Made by a program: the position numbers and the translations under genes. Positions 31,849 to 39,589 of a DNA stretch of 39,589 bases are shown one piece after another (position 1 is the first letter of the stretch; every line of letters begins with the position of its first letter). The notes beneath the pieces were generated by a model. That model saw nothing but the letters and a program-made list of their open reading frames with translations, ran no database searches and had not been told where the DNA came from. Source of the stretch: Acidobacteriota bacterium (lineage in GTDB: Bacteria > Acidobacteriota > Terriglobia > Bryobacterales > Bryobacteraceae); NCBI GenBank assembly GCA_025354525.1, contig JANXMS010000289.1, positions 1 through 39,589 of the forward strand, written 5' to 3'.

Positions 31849-34635
31849 ATGCGCGCCGTCCTATTTCTCGTCGCCGCTTTCTCCGCCTGCGCCCAAACCC
31901 CAGCGAGTCTCCAAATTCTAAGCGAAGCATCCCAGGTCCTCGTCGGACGCTCCTTGCAGTTGCAAGCCGTCGCCCGCGACGGGGCAGGGAACCAACTCCA
32001 GAACGCCCCCGTCACCTGGACCGTCAACAACACGACCACCGCCACCATCAACGCCTCCGGCCTCCTCCAAGCCCGCAACCTAGGCATCGTCCGCGTCACC
32101 GCCCGAACCGGGTTAGTCGTCGCCGAAACCGCCATCCAAACTATCCCCAGCGAAGTCAACATCTCCCCGGCCGCAGCCGAAGTCAACGTCGGTGCCACCC
32201 AGCAGTTCGCCGCCACCGCCCTCGACGCTGATGGCAACCCCATTCCCAACGTCACCTGGACCTGGTCGGTCACCAATCTCCGCAACGGTGGCACCTCCAC
32301 CGCCCGAATCATGGCCCCAGGCATAATGTCCGCCATCGCCGAGGGTTCGAACTTAGTCGTCGCCACTTACAACTACGGCGACTTACAAACCGGCCTCCAG
32401 CGCCAGTGGCTGGCCATCGCCCGGGTCAACACCAACGTCCGTCAAACCTACGAACTCAAGCGCCTCTATCACAACGTCAACCAGCAGCGCCGCCAATTCG
32501 ATCTGCGCGCCCGCCAGTCCATGCTCTGGGCGACCGACGCCGGCGATCTCTTCTTCAACGCCTCCCTCGACGGCCTCGCCGGCGGCCTGCTCAACTGGCG
32601 CGATGGCCAGTGGAGCGTCGTCAGCGCCGCCGGAATGCCCCGCTTCGCCTCAGGCGGCTTCGCGAACGAGTTCTTCGCCCATTCCATCACCCGCAACGGG
32701 CGCATCCTCACCTACGAAGACACCAACAACAACGGCCGCCAGCTTTCCATCGGCGACCGCTCCGGCGTTCTGCCCATCTTCGTCAACAACACCCCCCTCG
32801 GCGCCACCGAAGCGACCGCCAACGTCTTCATCACCCGGAACTCGCTAACCGGCTCCGGCTCCAAACTCGTCCGCGCCACCTTCCGCTTCGAAAACAATCC
32901 CCTTACTTACACTGGTCTGTTCCGCGCCTACGGTAGCCAAGACTACGACTTACTCGTTTCGACTTTTGACGGACTCCCTGAGTTCGGCGGAACCGCCTTC
33001 ACCGTCGAAAACGACTTTGGCATCGCCGACGACGGCACCGCCTACTACGCCCTCCTCCAAGGCTCTAACCGAATCGTCTATCGCCACCCCCCGAACGGCG
33101 AGCGCGAGAAAGTGATCGCCGTGAACGACGCCTTCGCCGGCTCCACCGTTCGCAGCTTCCCCGGCGGTCGAGGCAACCATCCCACCTTCTGGGTCGAAGA
33201 GAACGGTACGCTCCTCCTCGCCGTAACTCTAAACAACAACGCCACCTACTACGCCACCATCGACCGCGCCAACAAAGTCGATTCTCTCCAAATGACCGGC
33301 CAAACCGGCATCCTCTGGCATCATCCCCAGCACGGCGCCCTCATCCACGCCAACCCCTTCAACAACAAGGGCAACGGCGTCTATCTATGGAAGCCAGGTG
33401 AAGAGCCCAAGGCCGTCTTCACCTACGCCAAACCGCAGGTCGGCAACGCCGTCGTTCAGGACGTCGAAAGCGGCGTCGTCACCACCCGTGGCGAAGTATT
33501 TCTCATGGTCCGCACCGACGCGGTCGCGATGGGCATCGTCCGTATGAGCGCCGACCCCGAGTATCTTGCATGGTCCGGCATGTCCGTCCCCGTAACAGCC
33601 CCGCTGAACATGGTCACTTTCATCGGAGGAGCCCGCGAAGGCAAGCCCCACTTACTCATGGGCGGCTCGACCGGCTCGGTCGGCGAATGGAACGGCACCG
33701 ATTTCGATGCCCGGCTCGCCATCGGCGAACGCCTCTTCGGCACCACCATGTGGTACGGCGGCTTCCACGGTTCCACCTTCAACATCCGCAAGGCCGCCAA
33801 CGGCGATATCTATTTCATCAACGGCCTCGGCATCGCTCGCATCATCCCCGGCGGTTCCCCCGACATGGTCATTCGCTTCCCCCTCCGCGTCGATACCCTA
33901 ACGGTAAACAACCCCGGCCAATTCGACGTCAACGCCAATGGCGAGATCTTCTTCAACTCCTCCACCAGCGCGGGCGACAACCGCTTCTTTATCTGGTCCA
34001 ACGGCGAGGTCCGCCAGTTGCTCATCCACAGTGCCACCGCCGCCACGGCCACCACGCTAAACGGTCGCATCGCCTCGGGCTACGATAGCTTCGCCCTATC
34101 CGACACCGGTAAAGTCCTGGCCTCCCTCCGCTTCCGCAACGTTAACGTCCCGGTGCTCTATCTCTGGGAAGGCGAAAGCTGGCGCCTCCTCGCCGAACCC
34201 AACGTAACCCAGGTCGGGGAGCATCGCGTCACCGGAATCGCCAATCTCCACCGCGTCGGTGGCACCCGCCTCTTCGCCGGACTCACCATCGCCGCCGGCG
34301 GCAATGTCCTCGCCGAATGGAAAGGCAGCGCCTGGGAAATTGTCGTCAATAACTCCACTGTCATGCCCAACGGGCAAGTCGCCAACAGCGTCGCTAATAT
34401 GGACGCCAATCGCAGCGGCGACTTACTCTTTCAGCAGGCCAACGGAAATAATTTTCTCTTAGTTCGTAAAGACAACCAGTACCAACAGGTCATCAACTTA
34501 TACCGCCCCACGCCCCAAGGCGACTACCTCGTCCGCATTAACGCCATTGATTTCCGCGACGATGGCACCGTCTACTTCCTGGCCATGACTTACGACGACG
34601 AAACTGTGCTTTACGAAGCGAAACCTATTCGATGA
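31849..34635 (+). CDS. Large exported Ig-like/beta-propeller protein
   Basis: A 928-residue protein with signal peptide (MRAVLFLVAAFSACAQ). Two Big_2-type bacterial Ig-like domains start it (residues ~20-185: SLQLQAVARDGAGNQLQNAPVTWTV, ASGLLQARNLGIVRVTART, GATQQFAATALDADGNPIPNVTWTW). The remaining 720 residues hold repeated beta motifs such as GDLFFNASLDGLAGGLLNW, GDIYFINGLGIARIIPGG and GEIFFNSSTSAGDNRFFIW, consistent with a propeller of unfamiliar type. It is cotranscribed with DUF1501 and overlaps the DinB-like gene (ATGA). No catalytic motif seen; it may bind the substrate of its DUF1549/DUF1501 partners. Confidence 0.85.
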   Translation: MRAVLFLVAAFSACAQTPASLQILSEASQVLVGRSLQLQAVARDGAGNQLQNAPVTWTVNNTTTATINASGLLQARNLGIVRVTARTGLVVAETAIQTIPSEVNISPAAAEVNVGATQQFAATALDADGNPIPNVTWTWSVTNLRNGGTSTARIMAPGIMSAIAEGSNLVVATYNYGDLQTGLQRQWLAIARVNTNVRQTYELKRLYHNVNQQRRQFDLRARQSMLWATDAGDLFFNASLDGLAGGLLNWRDGQWSVVSAAGMPRFASGGFANEFFAHSITRNGRILTYEDTNNNGRQLSIGDRSGVLPIFVNNTPLGATEATANVFITRNSLTGSGSKLVRATFRFENNPLTYTGLFRAYGSQDYDLLVSTFDGLPEFGGTAFTVENDFGIADDGTAYYALLQGSNRIVYRHPPNGEREKVIAVNDAFAGSTVRSFPGGRGNHPTFWVEENGTLLLAVTLNNNATYYATIDRANKVDSLQMTGQTGILWHHPQHGALIHANPFNNKGNGVYLWKPGEEPKAVFTYAKPQVGNAVVQDVESGVVTTRGEVFLMVRTDAVAMGIVRMSADPEYLAWSGMSVPVTAPLNMVTFIGGAREGKPHLLMGGSTGSVGEWNGTDFDARLAIGERLFGTTMWYGGFHGSTFNIRKAANGDIYFINGLGIARIIPGGSPDMVIRFPLRVDTLTVNNPGQFDVNANGEIFFNSSTSAGDNRFFIWSNGEVRQLLIHSATAATATTLNGRIASGYDSFALSDTGKVLASLRFRNVNVPVLYLWEGESWRLLAEPNVTQVGEHRVTGIANLHRVGGTRLFAGLTIAAGGNVLAEWKGSAWEIVVNNSTVMPNGQVANSVANMDANRSGDLLFQQANGNNFLLVRKDNQYQQVINLYRPTPQGDYLVRINAIDFRDDGTVYFLAMTYDDETVLYEAKPIR

Positions 34636-35078
34636 CCTTCCCCTACGCAACCCAACTCGGCGGCCGCGATCCCCTCGCCGTCCTCGCCTCCACCGCCGCC
34701 CAAATCGCAGCCATCGACCCGGCCCGTTACAGCACCGCCTGGGCCCCTGGCAAATGGACCATCGGCCAGATCATCGCCCACCTGGCCGACTGCGAAGTCG
34801 CCTTCACCTTCCGCCTCCGCCAAGCCGTCGCCGAACCCAACTACACCGTCCAGCCCTTCGACCAAGACCTCTGGGCCGACTCCTATCCCACCGTCGACCC
34901 CGCCGCCGCCCTCGCCGTCTTCCTCAGCGTCCGCGCCTGGTCCGTCGCGTTTTTGCAAGCCCTCCCGCCCGAAGTTTTCGACAAAACCGTCCTCCATCCC
35001 GAATTCGGCGAAATGAAGTTCCGCAACATCGTCGAAATCATCGCCGGCCACGACGTGAACCATTTGGCCCAACTATAA
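34632..35078 (+). CDS. DinB-like four-helix metal-binding protein
   Basis: A 148-residue cytoplasmic protein of the DinB/YfiT fold. The putative metal-binding histidines lie in IIAHLADCEVAFTFRLRQ and near the C-terminus in IIAGHDVNHLAQL. Family members include bacillithiol/mycothiol-dependent transferases and DNA-damage-induced proteins; nothing in this sequence selects one. It overlaps the preceding large propeller gene (ATGA) and lies 7 bp before the aldose epimerase gene, so it is cotranscribed though unlikely to share their extracytoplasmic role. Confidence 0.9.
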   Translation: MTFPYATQLGGRDPLAVLASTAAQIAAIDPARYSTAWAPGKWTIGQIIAHLADCEVAFTFRLRQAVAEPNYTVQPFDQDLWADSYPTVDPAAALAVFLSVRAWSVAFLQALPPEVFDKTVLHPEFGEMKFRNIVEIIAGHDVNHLAQL

Positions 35079-35085
35079 TCGTTAG

Positions 35086-36174
35086 ATGTTTCGCTCCGCC
35101 CTGTTGCTGTTCGTGCTCGCGCTGGTGCTTCCGGCTGCGGTGAAAAAAGATCCGTTTGGCCGCACCCCCGCCGGCGAGGCCGTAGACATCTACACCCTCA
35201 CAAACGCCGCCGGACTCGAAGCCCGTATCATGACTTACGGGGCCACGGTCGTTTCCCTCAAAGCCCCCGACAAAGGCGGCCAGAAAGCAGACGTCCTCCT
35301 CGGCTTCGACTCGCTCGACGGCTACCTCAAGGAACACCCCTACATGGGTGCCATCGTCGGCCGCTACGGCAACCGCATCGCCAAAGGCCAGTTCTCCCTC
35401 AACGGAAAGTCCTACCGCCTCGCCGTCAACAACGGTCCCAACGCCCTCCACGGAGGCCTCCGCGGCTTCGACAAACGCGTCTGGACTGCCGAAGCTAAAG
35501 CCGACTCGGTCGTCTTGAAGTATTCCAGCGCCGCCGGCGAAGAAGGCTACCCCGGCAAACTCGACGTCACCGTAACCTACACCATCACCCCTGCCAACGA
35601 ACTCCGCATCGACTATCGCGCCGTCGCCGATCAGGACACCGTCGCCAACCTCACGAACCACGCCTACTTCAACCTCTCCGGCGAGCCGACGATTCTCAAC
35701 CACCTCGTCAAACTCGAAGCCGATCGCTTCACCCCCGTCGACACCGACCTCATCCCCACCGGCGAAATTCGTTCCGTCGCCGGCACCCCTTTCGATTTCC
35801 GCAAGGAAACCCCCGTCGGCACCCGCATCAACGCGAGCGACGAACAAATCACCTTCGGCAAAGGCTACGATCACAACTGGGTCCTCAACGGCCCCCCCGG
35901 CACCCTCCGCAAAGCTGCCGAAGTCTACAGCCCCCGCAGCGGCCGACTCCTCACGGTCTCGACCACCGAGCCCGGCGTCCAGTTCTACACTGGCAACTTC
36001 CTCGATGGCTCTCTCAAGGGCAAAGGTGGCAAAAAATACTCGCAACGTGCCGCCCTGTGTCTCGAAACCCAGCACTACCCCAATTCGCCCAACCAGCCGA
36101 CCTTCCCCACCACCGTCGTCAAAAAGGGCGTCCCCATGACCTCCACCACCGTGTGGCAGTTCTCGACCCGCTAA
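35086..36174 (+). CDS. galM: Aldose 1-epimerase (mutarotase), exported
   Basis: Interconverts alpha and beta anomers of aldoses such as galactose and glucose. The 362-residue protein carries a signal peptide (MFRSALLLFVLALVLPAAV), so this form works outside the cytoplasm. Family motifs are TNAAGLEARIMTYGATVVSLKAPD, GAIVGRYGNRIAKGQFSLNGKSY, NALHGGLRGFDKRVW, TNHAYFNLSGEP and GYDHNWVL with the catalytic His, then VQFYTGNFLDGS. The length matches the exported GalM group. Its TAA shares bases with the stop of the convergent glycosyltransferase gene (CTAA). Confidence 0.93.
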   Translation: MFRSALLLFVLALVLPAAVKKDPFGRTPAGEAVDIYTLTNAAGLEARIMTYGATVVSLKAPDKGGQKADVLLGFDSLDGYLKEHPYMGAIVGRYGNRIAKGQFSLNGKSYRLAVNNGPNALHGGLRGFDKRVWTAEAKADSVVLKYSSAAGEEGYPGKLDVTVTYTITPANELRIDYRAVADQDTVANLTNHAYFNLSGEPTILNHLVKLEADRFTPVDTDLIPTGEIRSVAGTPFDFRKETPVGTRINASDEQITFGKGYDHNWVLNGPPGTLRKAAEVYSPRSGRLLTVSTTEPGVQFYTGNFLDGSLKGKGGKKYSQRAALCLETQHYPNSPNQPTFPTTVVKKGVPMTSTTVWQFSTR

Positions 36175-37958
36175 AAGTGCAACTGCAAAATCTGATCGAA
36201 CGTCGACCGCTGCACCAACTCGAACTTCAAGTTGAGTCGCGTGTACGGTCGCAGCGATAGCGGCAGCGTCTCCGGCGGCGCTTCCGGCCCGGCGAGCACC
36301 AGTTGGCCCCCCTCCACTCGAATCGGCACCACCTGATGCTGCCGCACGATATGCGCCGGCAGCGACCGAACCACATCCCGAGAAAGACTCTCCAGCGCCA
36401 CCGGACAAATCGGCAACGATAACTGTAAGCTCAGCGCCTCGTACAAGTCGCCCTCGCTGAGCCGCCCGCTCTCCACCAGCCAGTCCTGCAATCGCCGGCC
36501 CGCCGGCTTCCCCTTCAGCGCCGACTCCTCCAAATACCCCGACTTCACCAGCACCTCCGACAGCATCGGTCGATGCGCCTCCAGCGCAAACCGATTCGGA
36601 TACTGGTGCTGCGTCTTCAGCCAAACCATCGGCTCCCGACGCACCTTGGATCGCAGGAATCGCCACGCCGCTCGCACTCCAGCCGACGTGTTAATCCAGT
36701 TCGCCAGCGGTATCCGCAGTGGAACCGTCGCCGCCATCCTCCACCCATACAACCGCCCCACCATTCCAATCCGCAACGTACATTGCAAGATCGCCATCCC
36801 CATCGTAAACGGCAGCAGCACCGCCGTCGGCTCTTCCCGCAACAGCGCCCCCGCCTGGTCCGGCCACACCACCGCATACAGTAAAAGGAAATTACAAGCC
36901 ACCCCGATCGGATTGCCAATCATGCCTTTCCGGTCTCGCCAATGCCACCACCATTGCCGCCATCCTCCCCCCCAACCATGCCGCTCCCAACCTTGCCAAC
37001 AAATCCCCGTCGCCCATCGCGTCCGCTGCTTCACCGCCGACTTCGACGTTCGCGGAAAATACTCCCGCGTCGCCATCGGAATCCCATCAATCACCCGAAT
37101 CGGCAGAAACGTCTGCTGACACCCCAACGCATGCACCCGAAACCCGTTCTCGTAGTCCTCCGTCAAGCACGAGGGCTCAAAAATCCGATTCTCCGCACTT
37201 GCCGCCAGCGCCTCTAACCCCGCCCGCGAAAGCCCCGTCCCCACTCCGCTCCCCGGCAAAAATCCCCCCAGCGCCTCCCGAACCTGAAAATCCCGACTCT
37301 GCGATTCGCTGAATTCGTCAATATAGATCCCATGGACCAACTCCCAAACCGGCGTCGGCAGCGCCAGCACCGGAACCTGCACCATGTCGTAACGCGTCAG
37401 ATAGTAACTCAACCACCGCAGCGAATCCGGGTGAATCATGTCCTCGGCATCGTGCGTCACCAGCCCCTCAAAGCGGCAGCCCGTCTGCTCCTCATACAGC
37501 AGCATCGTCTGGTAAGCCCAATTCAGACAGTCCGCCTTCGACGTCGGACCATCATGCGGCACCAGCGACAAATGCACCTGCGGAAACTGCTCCTCCATCT
37601 CCCGAATCGCGTCCAACGTCGGCGTGTCATTCGGGTACCCCCCCATGAAAAGGTGGTACCGCGAATACCGCAGCGACGTCACATTGTGCGTCACCATCTG
37701 CCGAACCACCTCGTGCTCCTGCCACAGCGGCACAAAAATCGCTAACAGCTTCTCCGGCTCCCCATAAATATTTGGAACCGGCTCCTTAGGCCGAAACCAC
37801 AATCGAAGCCAAAACAGATTCAGCAACAGGTTGTCTACCCCGCCCACCGCCAACCAAATCAGGATTGGTGAAAACAGCAGAGAAACAATTCCGTCGATAC
37901 CTAGTGGGAAATCGAAAAACACTCGTAAACTAGTGGTTGCCCGCCCAGGTAATCTCAC
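36171..37958 (-). CDS. NfrB-like membrane glycosyltransferase with MshEN-type C-terminal domain
   Basis: A 595-residue inner-membrane protein. Two N-terminal hydrophobic segments precede a GT2 catalytic domain: AIFVPLWQEHEVVRQMV, a DxD-like THDAED, CLTEDYENGFRVH, and QRTRWATGICWQGWERHGW. Further hydrophobic segments follow. The last ~130 residues (MLSEVLVKSGYLEE, RRLQDWLVESGRLSEGDLYEALSLQL) match the MshEN/GspE N-terminal domain, known for binding c-di-GMP. The same layout occurs in phage N4 adsorption protein NfrB, part of a surface polysaccharide exporter. The GTG at 37958 has a GGGAGAGGG upstream; it lies two bases from the divergent ATG. Confidence 0.88.
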   Translation of the reverse strand: MRLPGRATTSLRVFFDFPLGIDGIVSLLFSPILIWLAVGGVDNLLLNLFWLRLWFRPKEPVPNIYGEPEKLLAIFVPLWQEHEVVRQMVTHNVTSLRYSRYHLFMGGYPNDTPTLDAIREMEEQFPQVHLSLVPHDGPTSKADCLNWAYQTMLLYEEQTGCRFEGLVTHDAEDMIHPDSLRWLSYYLTRYDMVQVPVLALPTPVWELVHGIYIDEFSESQSRDFQVREALGGFLPGSGVGTGLSRAGLEALAASAENRIFEPSCLTEDYENGFRVHALGCQQTFLPIRVIDGIPMATREYFPRTSKSAVKQRTRWATGICWQGWERHGWGGGWRQWWWHWRDRKGMIGNPIGVACNFLLLYAVVWPDQAGALLREEPTAVLLPFTMGMAILQCTLRIGMVGRLYGWRMAATVPLRIPLANWINTSAGVRAAWRFLRSKVRREPMVWLKTQHQYPNRFALEAHRPMLSEVLVKSGYLEESALKGKPAGRRLQDWLVESGRLSEGDLYEALSLQLSLPICPVALESLSRDVVRSLPAHIVRQHQVVPIRVEGGQLVLAGPEAPPETLPLSLRPYTRLNLKFELVQRSTFDQILQLHF

Positions 37959-37960
37959 TT

Positions 37961-38845
37961 ATGTTTTCCCTCTCCCGTCGCCGCTTCTTCCCCCTCTTGC
38001 CGTCCCTCGCCCTGCCCCTCACAGCCGCCACCCCCAACGATTTCAGCTTCGCCCTCATCGGCGACCGTACCGGCTCCGCCCAGCCCCAGATTTACTCCCG
38101 CGTCTTTCGCGAGGTCATCCTCTCCGACCCCGCCTTCGCCGTCAGCATCGGTGACGCCATCGAAGGGGTCGACGACTCGAAAGCCCCCGCGCAATGGACC
38201 GAAATGCAAGCCCTCTGGGCGACCGCCAAGTTCCCCCTTCGCCACACCCCCGGCAATCACGACATCTGGAACGACTCCTCCGCCACCCTCTTCGCCCAAC
38301 GCGCCGGCCACCCCCCGCAACACTCCTGGGTCCATCAAAACACCCTCTTTGTCATCCTCGACAACAGCCGCGTGGAAGGCCTACCCGCGTCCCAACTCGC
38401 CTTCCTCGAAAAAACTCTCGCCGCTAACCCCCAATGCCAGCCTAAAATGGTCTTCCTCCACAAGCCCTTTTGGATCCCTCAAGTCGCCGTCCGCAGCGGT
38501 GATTTCGACTTACACCGCATCGTCAAGCGCCACGGTGTCACCCACGTCTTCAGCGGCCACGGCCACCAACTCGTCCATCTCGAAAACGATGGCATCCACT
38601 ACACCGAAATCGGCTCCAGCGGCGGCTCGGTCGACCGCGGCAAACTCCGCGGCGAAGGCTTCCGCCACGGCTGGTTCTATCATTACTTCTTACTTAAAGT
38701 TGAAGGCGACCAAGTAACCATCACCGTCCGAGAACTCCCCCCTCCCAATGGCCTCGCCCGAACCTTCCGCCTCGAACAGTGGACCTCCACCGGGCCCCAG
38801 TTCGACCTCGGTGATCCCGGTCTCACCGGCCAACCGCGCCTATAA
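37961..38845 (+). CDS. Metallophosphoesterase, Tat-type exported
   Basis: A 294-residue calcineurin-like phosphoesterase with a Tat-like signal (LSRRRFFPLLPSLALPLTAA). Metal motifs appear in order: FALIGDRTG (Asp; the usual next His is absent), VSIGDAIEG, PGNHDIW, MVFLHKPFW and VFSGHGHQLVHL. It probably uses two metal ions to hydrolyse phosphomono- or diesters outside the cytoplasm. The ORF track starts eight codons earlier at a TTG; ATG 37961 directly precedes the Tat motif and is preferred. It is monocistronic as far as the window shows. Confidence 0.9.
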   Translation: MFSLSRRRFFPLLPSLALPLTAATPNDFSFALIGDRTGSAQPQIYSRVFREVILSDPAFAVSIGDAIEGVDDSKAPAQWTEMQALWATAKFPLRHTPGNHDIWNDSSATLFAQRAGHPPQHSWVHQNTLFVILDNSRVEGLPASQLAFLEKTLAANPQCQPKMVFLHKPFWIPQVAVRSGDFDLHRIVKRHGVTHVFSGHGHQLVHLENDGIHYTEIGSSGGSVDRGKLRGEGFRHGWFYHYFLLKVEGDQVTITVRELPPPNGLARTFRLEQWTSTGPQFDLGDPGLTGQPRL

Positions 38846-38910
38846 GGTTCACCTGTGGGACCTAGTTCGTGTCCATGACGTTTTGCCAGTTGGCGCCTCT
38901 GGTGTGCAAA

Positions 38911-39249
38911 TTAGCCCATTACCGTGATGAGCGGCGTTGAAAGCAAGGCAGTTGCTCCGGCGCCGTTTTCTGTTTGCAGCTGAGGTTGGTTATCTGGGCT
39001 GGGTATCGGGTTGTTATGCCGTCCAACATCGCATTCGCTGCATAGATTTGGCTGCGGCGGAATATAGTCATCGCGCAGCGGAAGCGGGCCCTCGAAGGGC
39101 TCATCAAGAAACCGCCAAAGGTCTCGATAGACGAACAATTGATGGCGTAAGAGCGCGACAAAGCGACTGAGGTGCCACGGGATGCGGCTCCGCAACTGTA
39201 GATAACGTACCAGGAGCAAGGCGACCAATGCTGTCTAAATCTGAATCTA
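38911..39249 (-). pseudogene. IS4-type transposase, C-terminal remnant
   Basis: The minus strand reads IQI-stop-TALVALLLVRYLQLRSRIPWHLSRFVALLRHQL, then FVYRDLWRFLDEPFEGPLP. This matches the C-terminal end of IS4-family transposases (IQIWTALIALLLLxYLQxxSxxxWSLSxLVALLRxNLFxYRDLWxWL). The conserved Trp codon has become TAG. The reading is cut at TA 39248-39249 by the IS630-family element, so only about a hundred codons remain and the enzyme is dead. Sequence past LP to 38911 drifts out of the family pattern. The DNA between 38846 and 38910 shows nothing I can name. Confidence 0.65.
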
Positions 39250-39589
39250 GAGCAAAACCTGACATAATTGAGGGGCTCTGGAAAGTATGACGTCGCATGG
39301 ATATGGCACGAGCCTACTCAGACGATTTGCGCTCAAAGTTTGTTGCCGCTTATGAGAGCGGGAATACTGGCCTCAAGAAATTGGCGGCAACTTTTCAAGT
39401 AAGCCGGGCTTGGGCCGAGAGAATATGGAAGACCAAGCGGGAGACCGGCAGTTCTTCACGACCTGCGGGAAGGCCACGCGGCTTTCCCAGCCGTCTGACC
39501 CCAGAGATCCGACAACGCCTTTGCGTGCAGATCGGCAAACAGCCTGACGCCACAGTTAACGAGTTGCGGGGATGGCTGCAAACCCAGGA
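39250..39589 (+). mobile_element. IS630-family element, left end (continues past window)
   Basis: Begins GAGCAAAACCTGACATAATTGAGG directly after TA, the target dinucleotide of IS630/Tc1-type elements, and is alignable with the decayed copy at 16023 in the same orientation. Its transposase frame is open to the window end. The right inverted repeat should lie outside, so completeness cannot be judged. Confidence 0.8.
39297..39589 (+). CDS. IS630-family transposase, N-terminal part
   Basis: The frame from ATG 39297 (or the in-frame ATG 39303) is open for 97 codons to the edge: MDMARAYSDDLRSKFVAAYE, SGNTGLKKLAATFQVSRAWAERIWKTKRETG, RPRGFPSRLTPEIRQRL, VNELRGWLQTQ. This is the helix-turn-helix DNA-binding region of IS630 transposases, with the basic GRPRG linker. 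The catalytic DDE domain lies outside the window. It is absent from the ORF track because no stop is reached. Compared with the 16 kb copy, stop codons are absent and the 20-bp deletion is not present, so this is the younger, possibly active copy. Confidence 0.82.
   Translation, partial: MDMARAYSDDLRSKFVAAYESGNTGLKKLAATFQVSRAWAERIWKTKRETGSSSRPAGRPRGFPSRLTPEIRQRLCVQIGKQPDATVNELRGWLQTQ

Noticed and set aside
35038-36666. 542-residue minus-strand ORF
   Set aside because: It lies opposite galM and the glycosyltransferase end, is low-complexity Gly/Ala/Val-rich, has no domain, and arises from the C-rich third positions of the real genes.

Overview
The window looks like chromosomal DNA of an acidobacterium of the Solibacter/Bryobacter type (Bryobacterales). 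This is inferred from gene content: an NHL-repeat protein ending in the 'uncharacterised C-terminal' domain typical of Solibacterales, a DUF1549/DUF1553 + DUF1501 gene pair, several PQQ-like and YncE-like beta-propellers, an ACS-type MFS transporter, a Gfo/Idh/MocA oxidoreductase with a leading signal sequence, and many secreted proteins. GC content is high and genes are tightly packed, with many 4-bp ATGA stop/start overlaps. I saw no tRNA, rRNA, CRISPR array or phage module.

Layout. 0-5 kb: the end of a minus-strand operon (NHL protein, then a cut-off exported protein), and divergently a matrixin-like metalloprotease with a long Thr-Pro linker. 4.9-8.9 kb: a plus-strand run of coaD, an aspartate-type aminotransferase, manA and an SH3-repeat lipoprotein. 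8.9-16.0 kb: a redox-looking locus. Two paralogous PQQ-like propellers are divergent; the left one is coupled to a GDSL-fold protein that has lost its catalytic Ser and His. The right one leads an operon of a cytochrome c/helix-hairpin-helix fusion, a YncE-like propeller lipoprotein, a di-heme peroxidase lipoprotein and a cupredoxin-like lipoprotein. 16.0-16.8 kb: a decayed IS630-family element. 16.8-23.8 kb: a minus-strand series (FHA-lytic transglycosylase, Fpg/MutM, EEP phosphatase, decayed SMP-30 lactonase, Gfo/Idh/MocA oxidoreductase, tandem metallo-beta-lactamase protein). 23.8-26.0 kb: a LssY_C/beta-barrel protein. 26-28.6 kb: cyanophycinase-like peptidase and MFS transporter (minus), HAD phosphatase (plus). 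28.6-36.2 kb: DUF1549, DUF1501, a large Ig/propeller protein, DinB-like protein and an exported aldose 1-epimerase. 36.2-38.8 kb: an NfrB-like glycosyltransferase with an MshEN-type tail, and divergently a Tat-type metallophosphoesterase. 38.9 kb to the end: an IS4-type transposase remnant interrupted by the intact left end of a second IS630-family copy.

The most striking large-scale signal is the base skew. To the left of about 16 kb the given strand is richer in G than C whichever way genes point; from about 16.8 to 38.8 kb it is strongly richer in C than G, again regardless of gene direction. The change falls on the decayed IS630 copy, and the C-rich block ends at the insertion-sequence debris near 38.9 kb. 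A replication-terminus position or an inverted/rearranged segment would both explain it. The strongest candidate for an undescribed functional system is the 8.9-16.0 kb redox locus. Coordinates of starts were re-chosen from ORF-track starts where a signal peptide, Shine-Dalgarno sequence or ATGA overlap argued for it.
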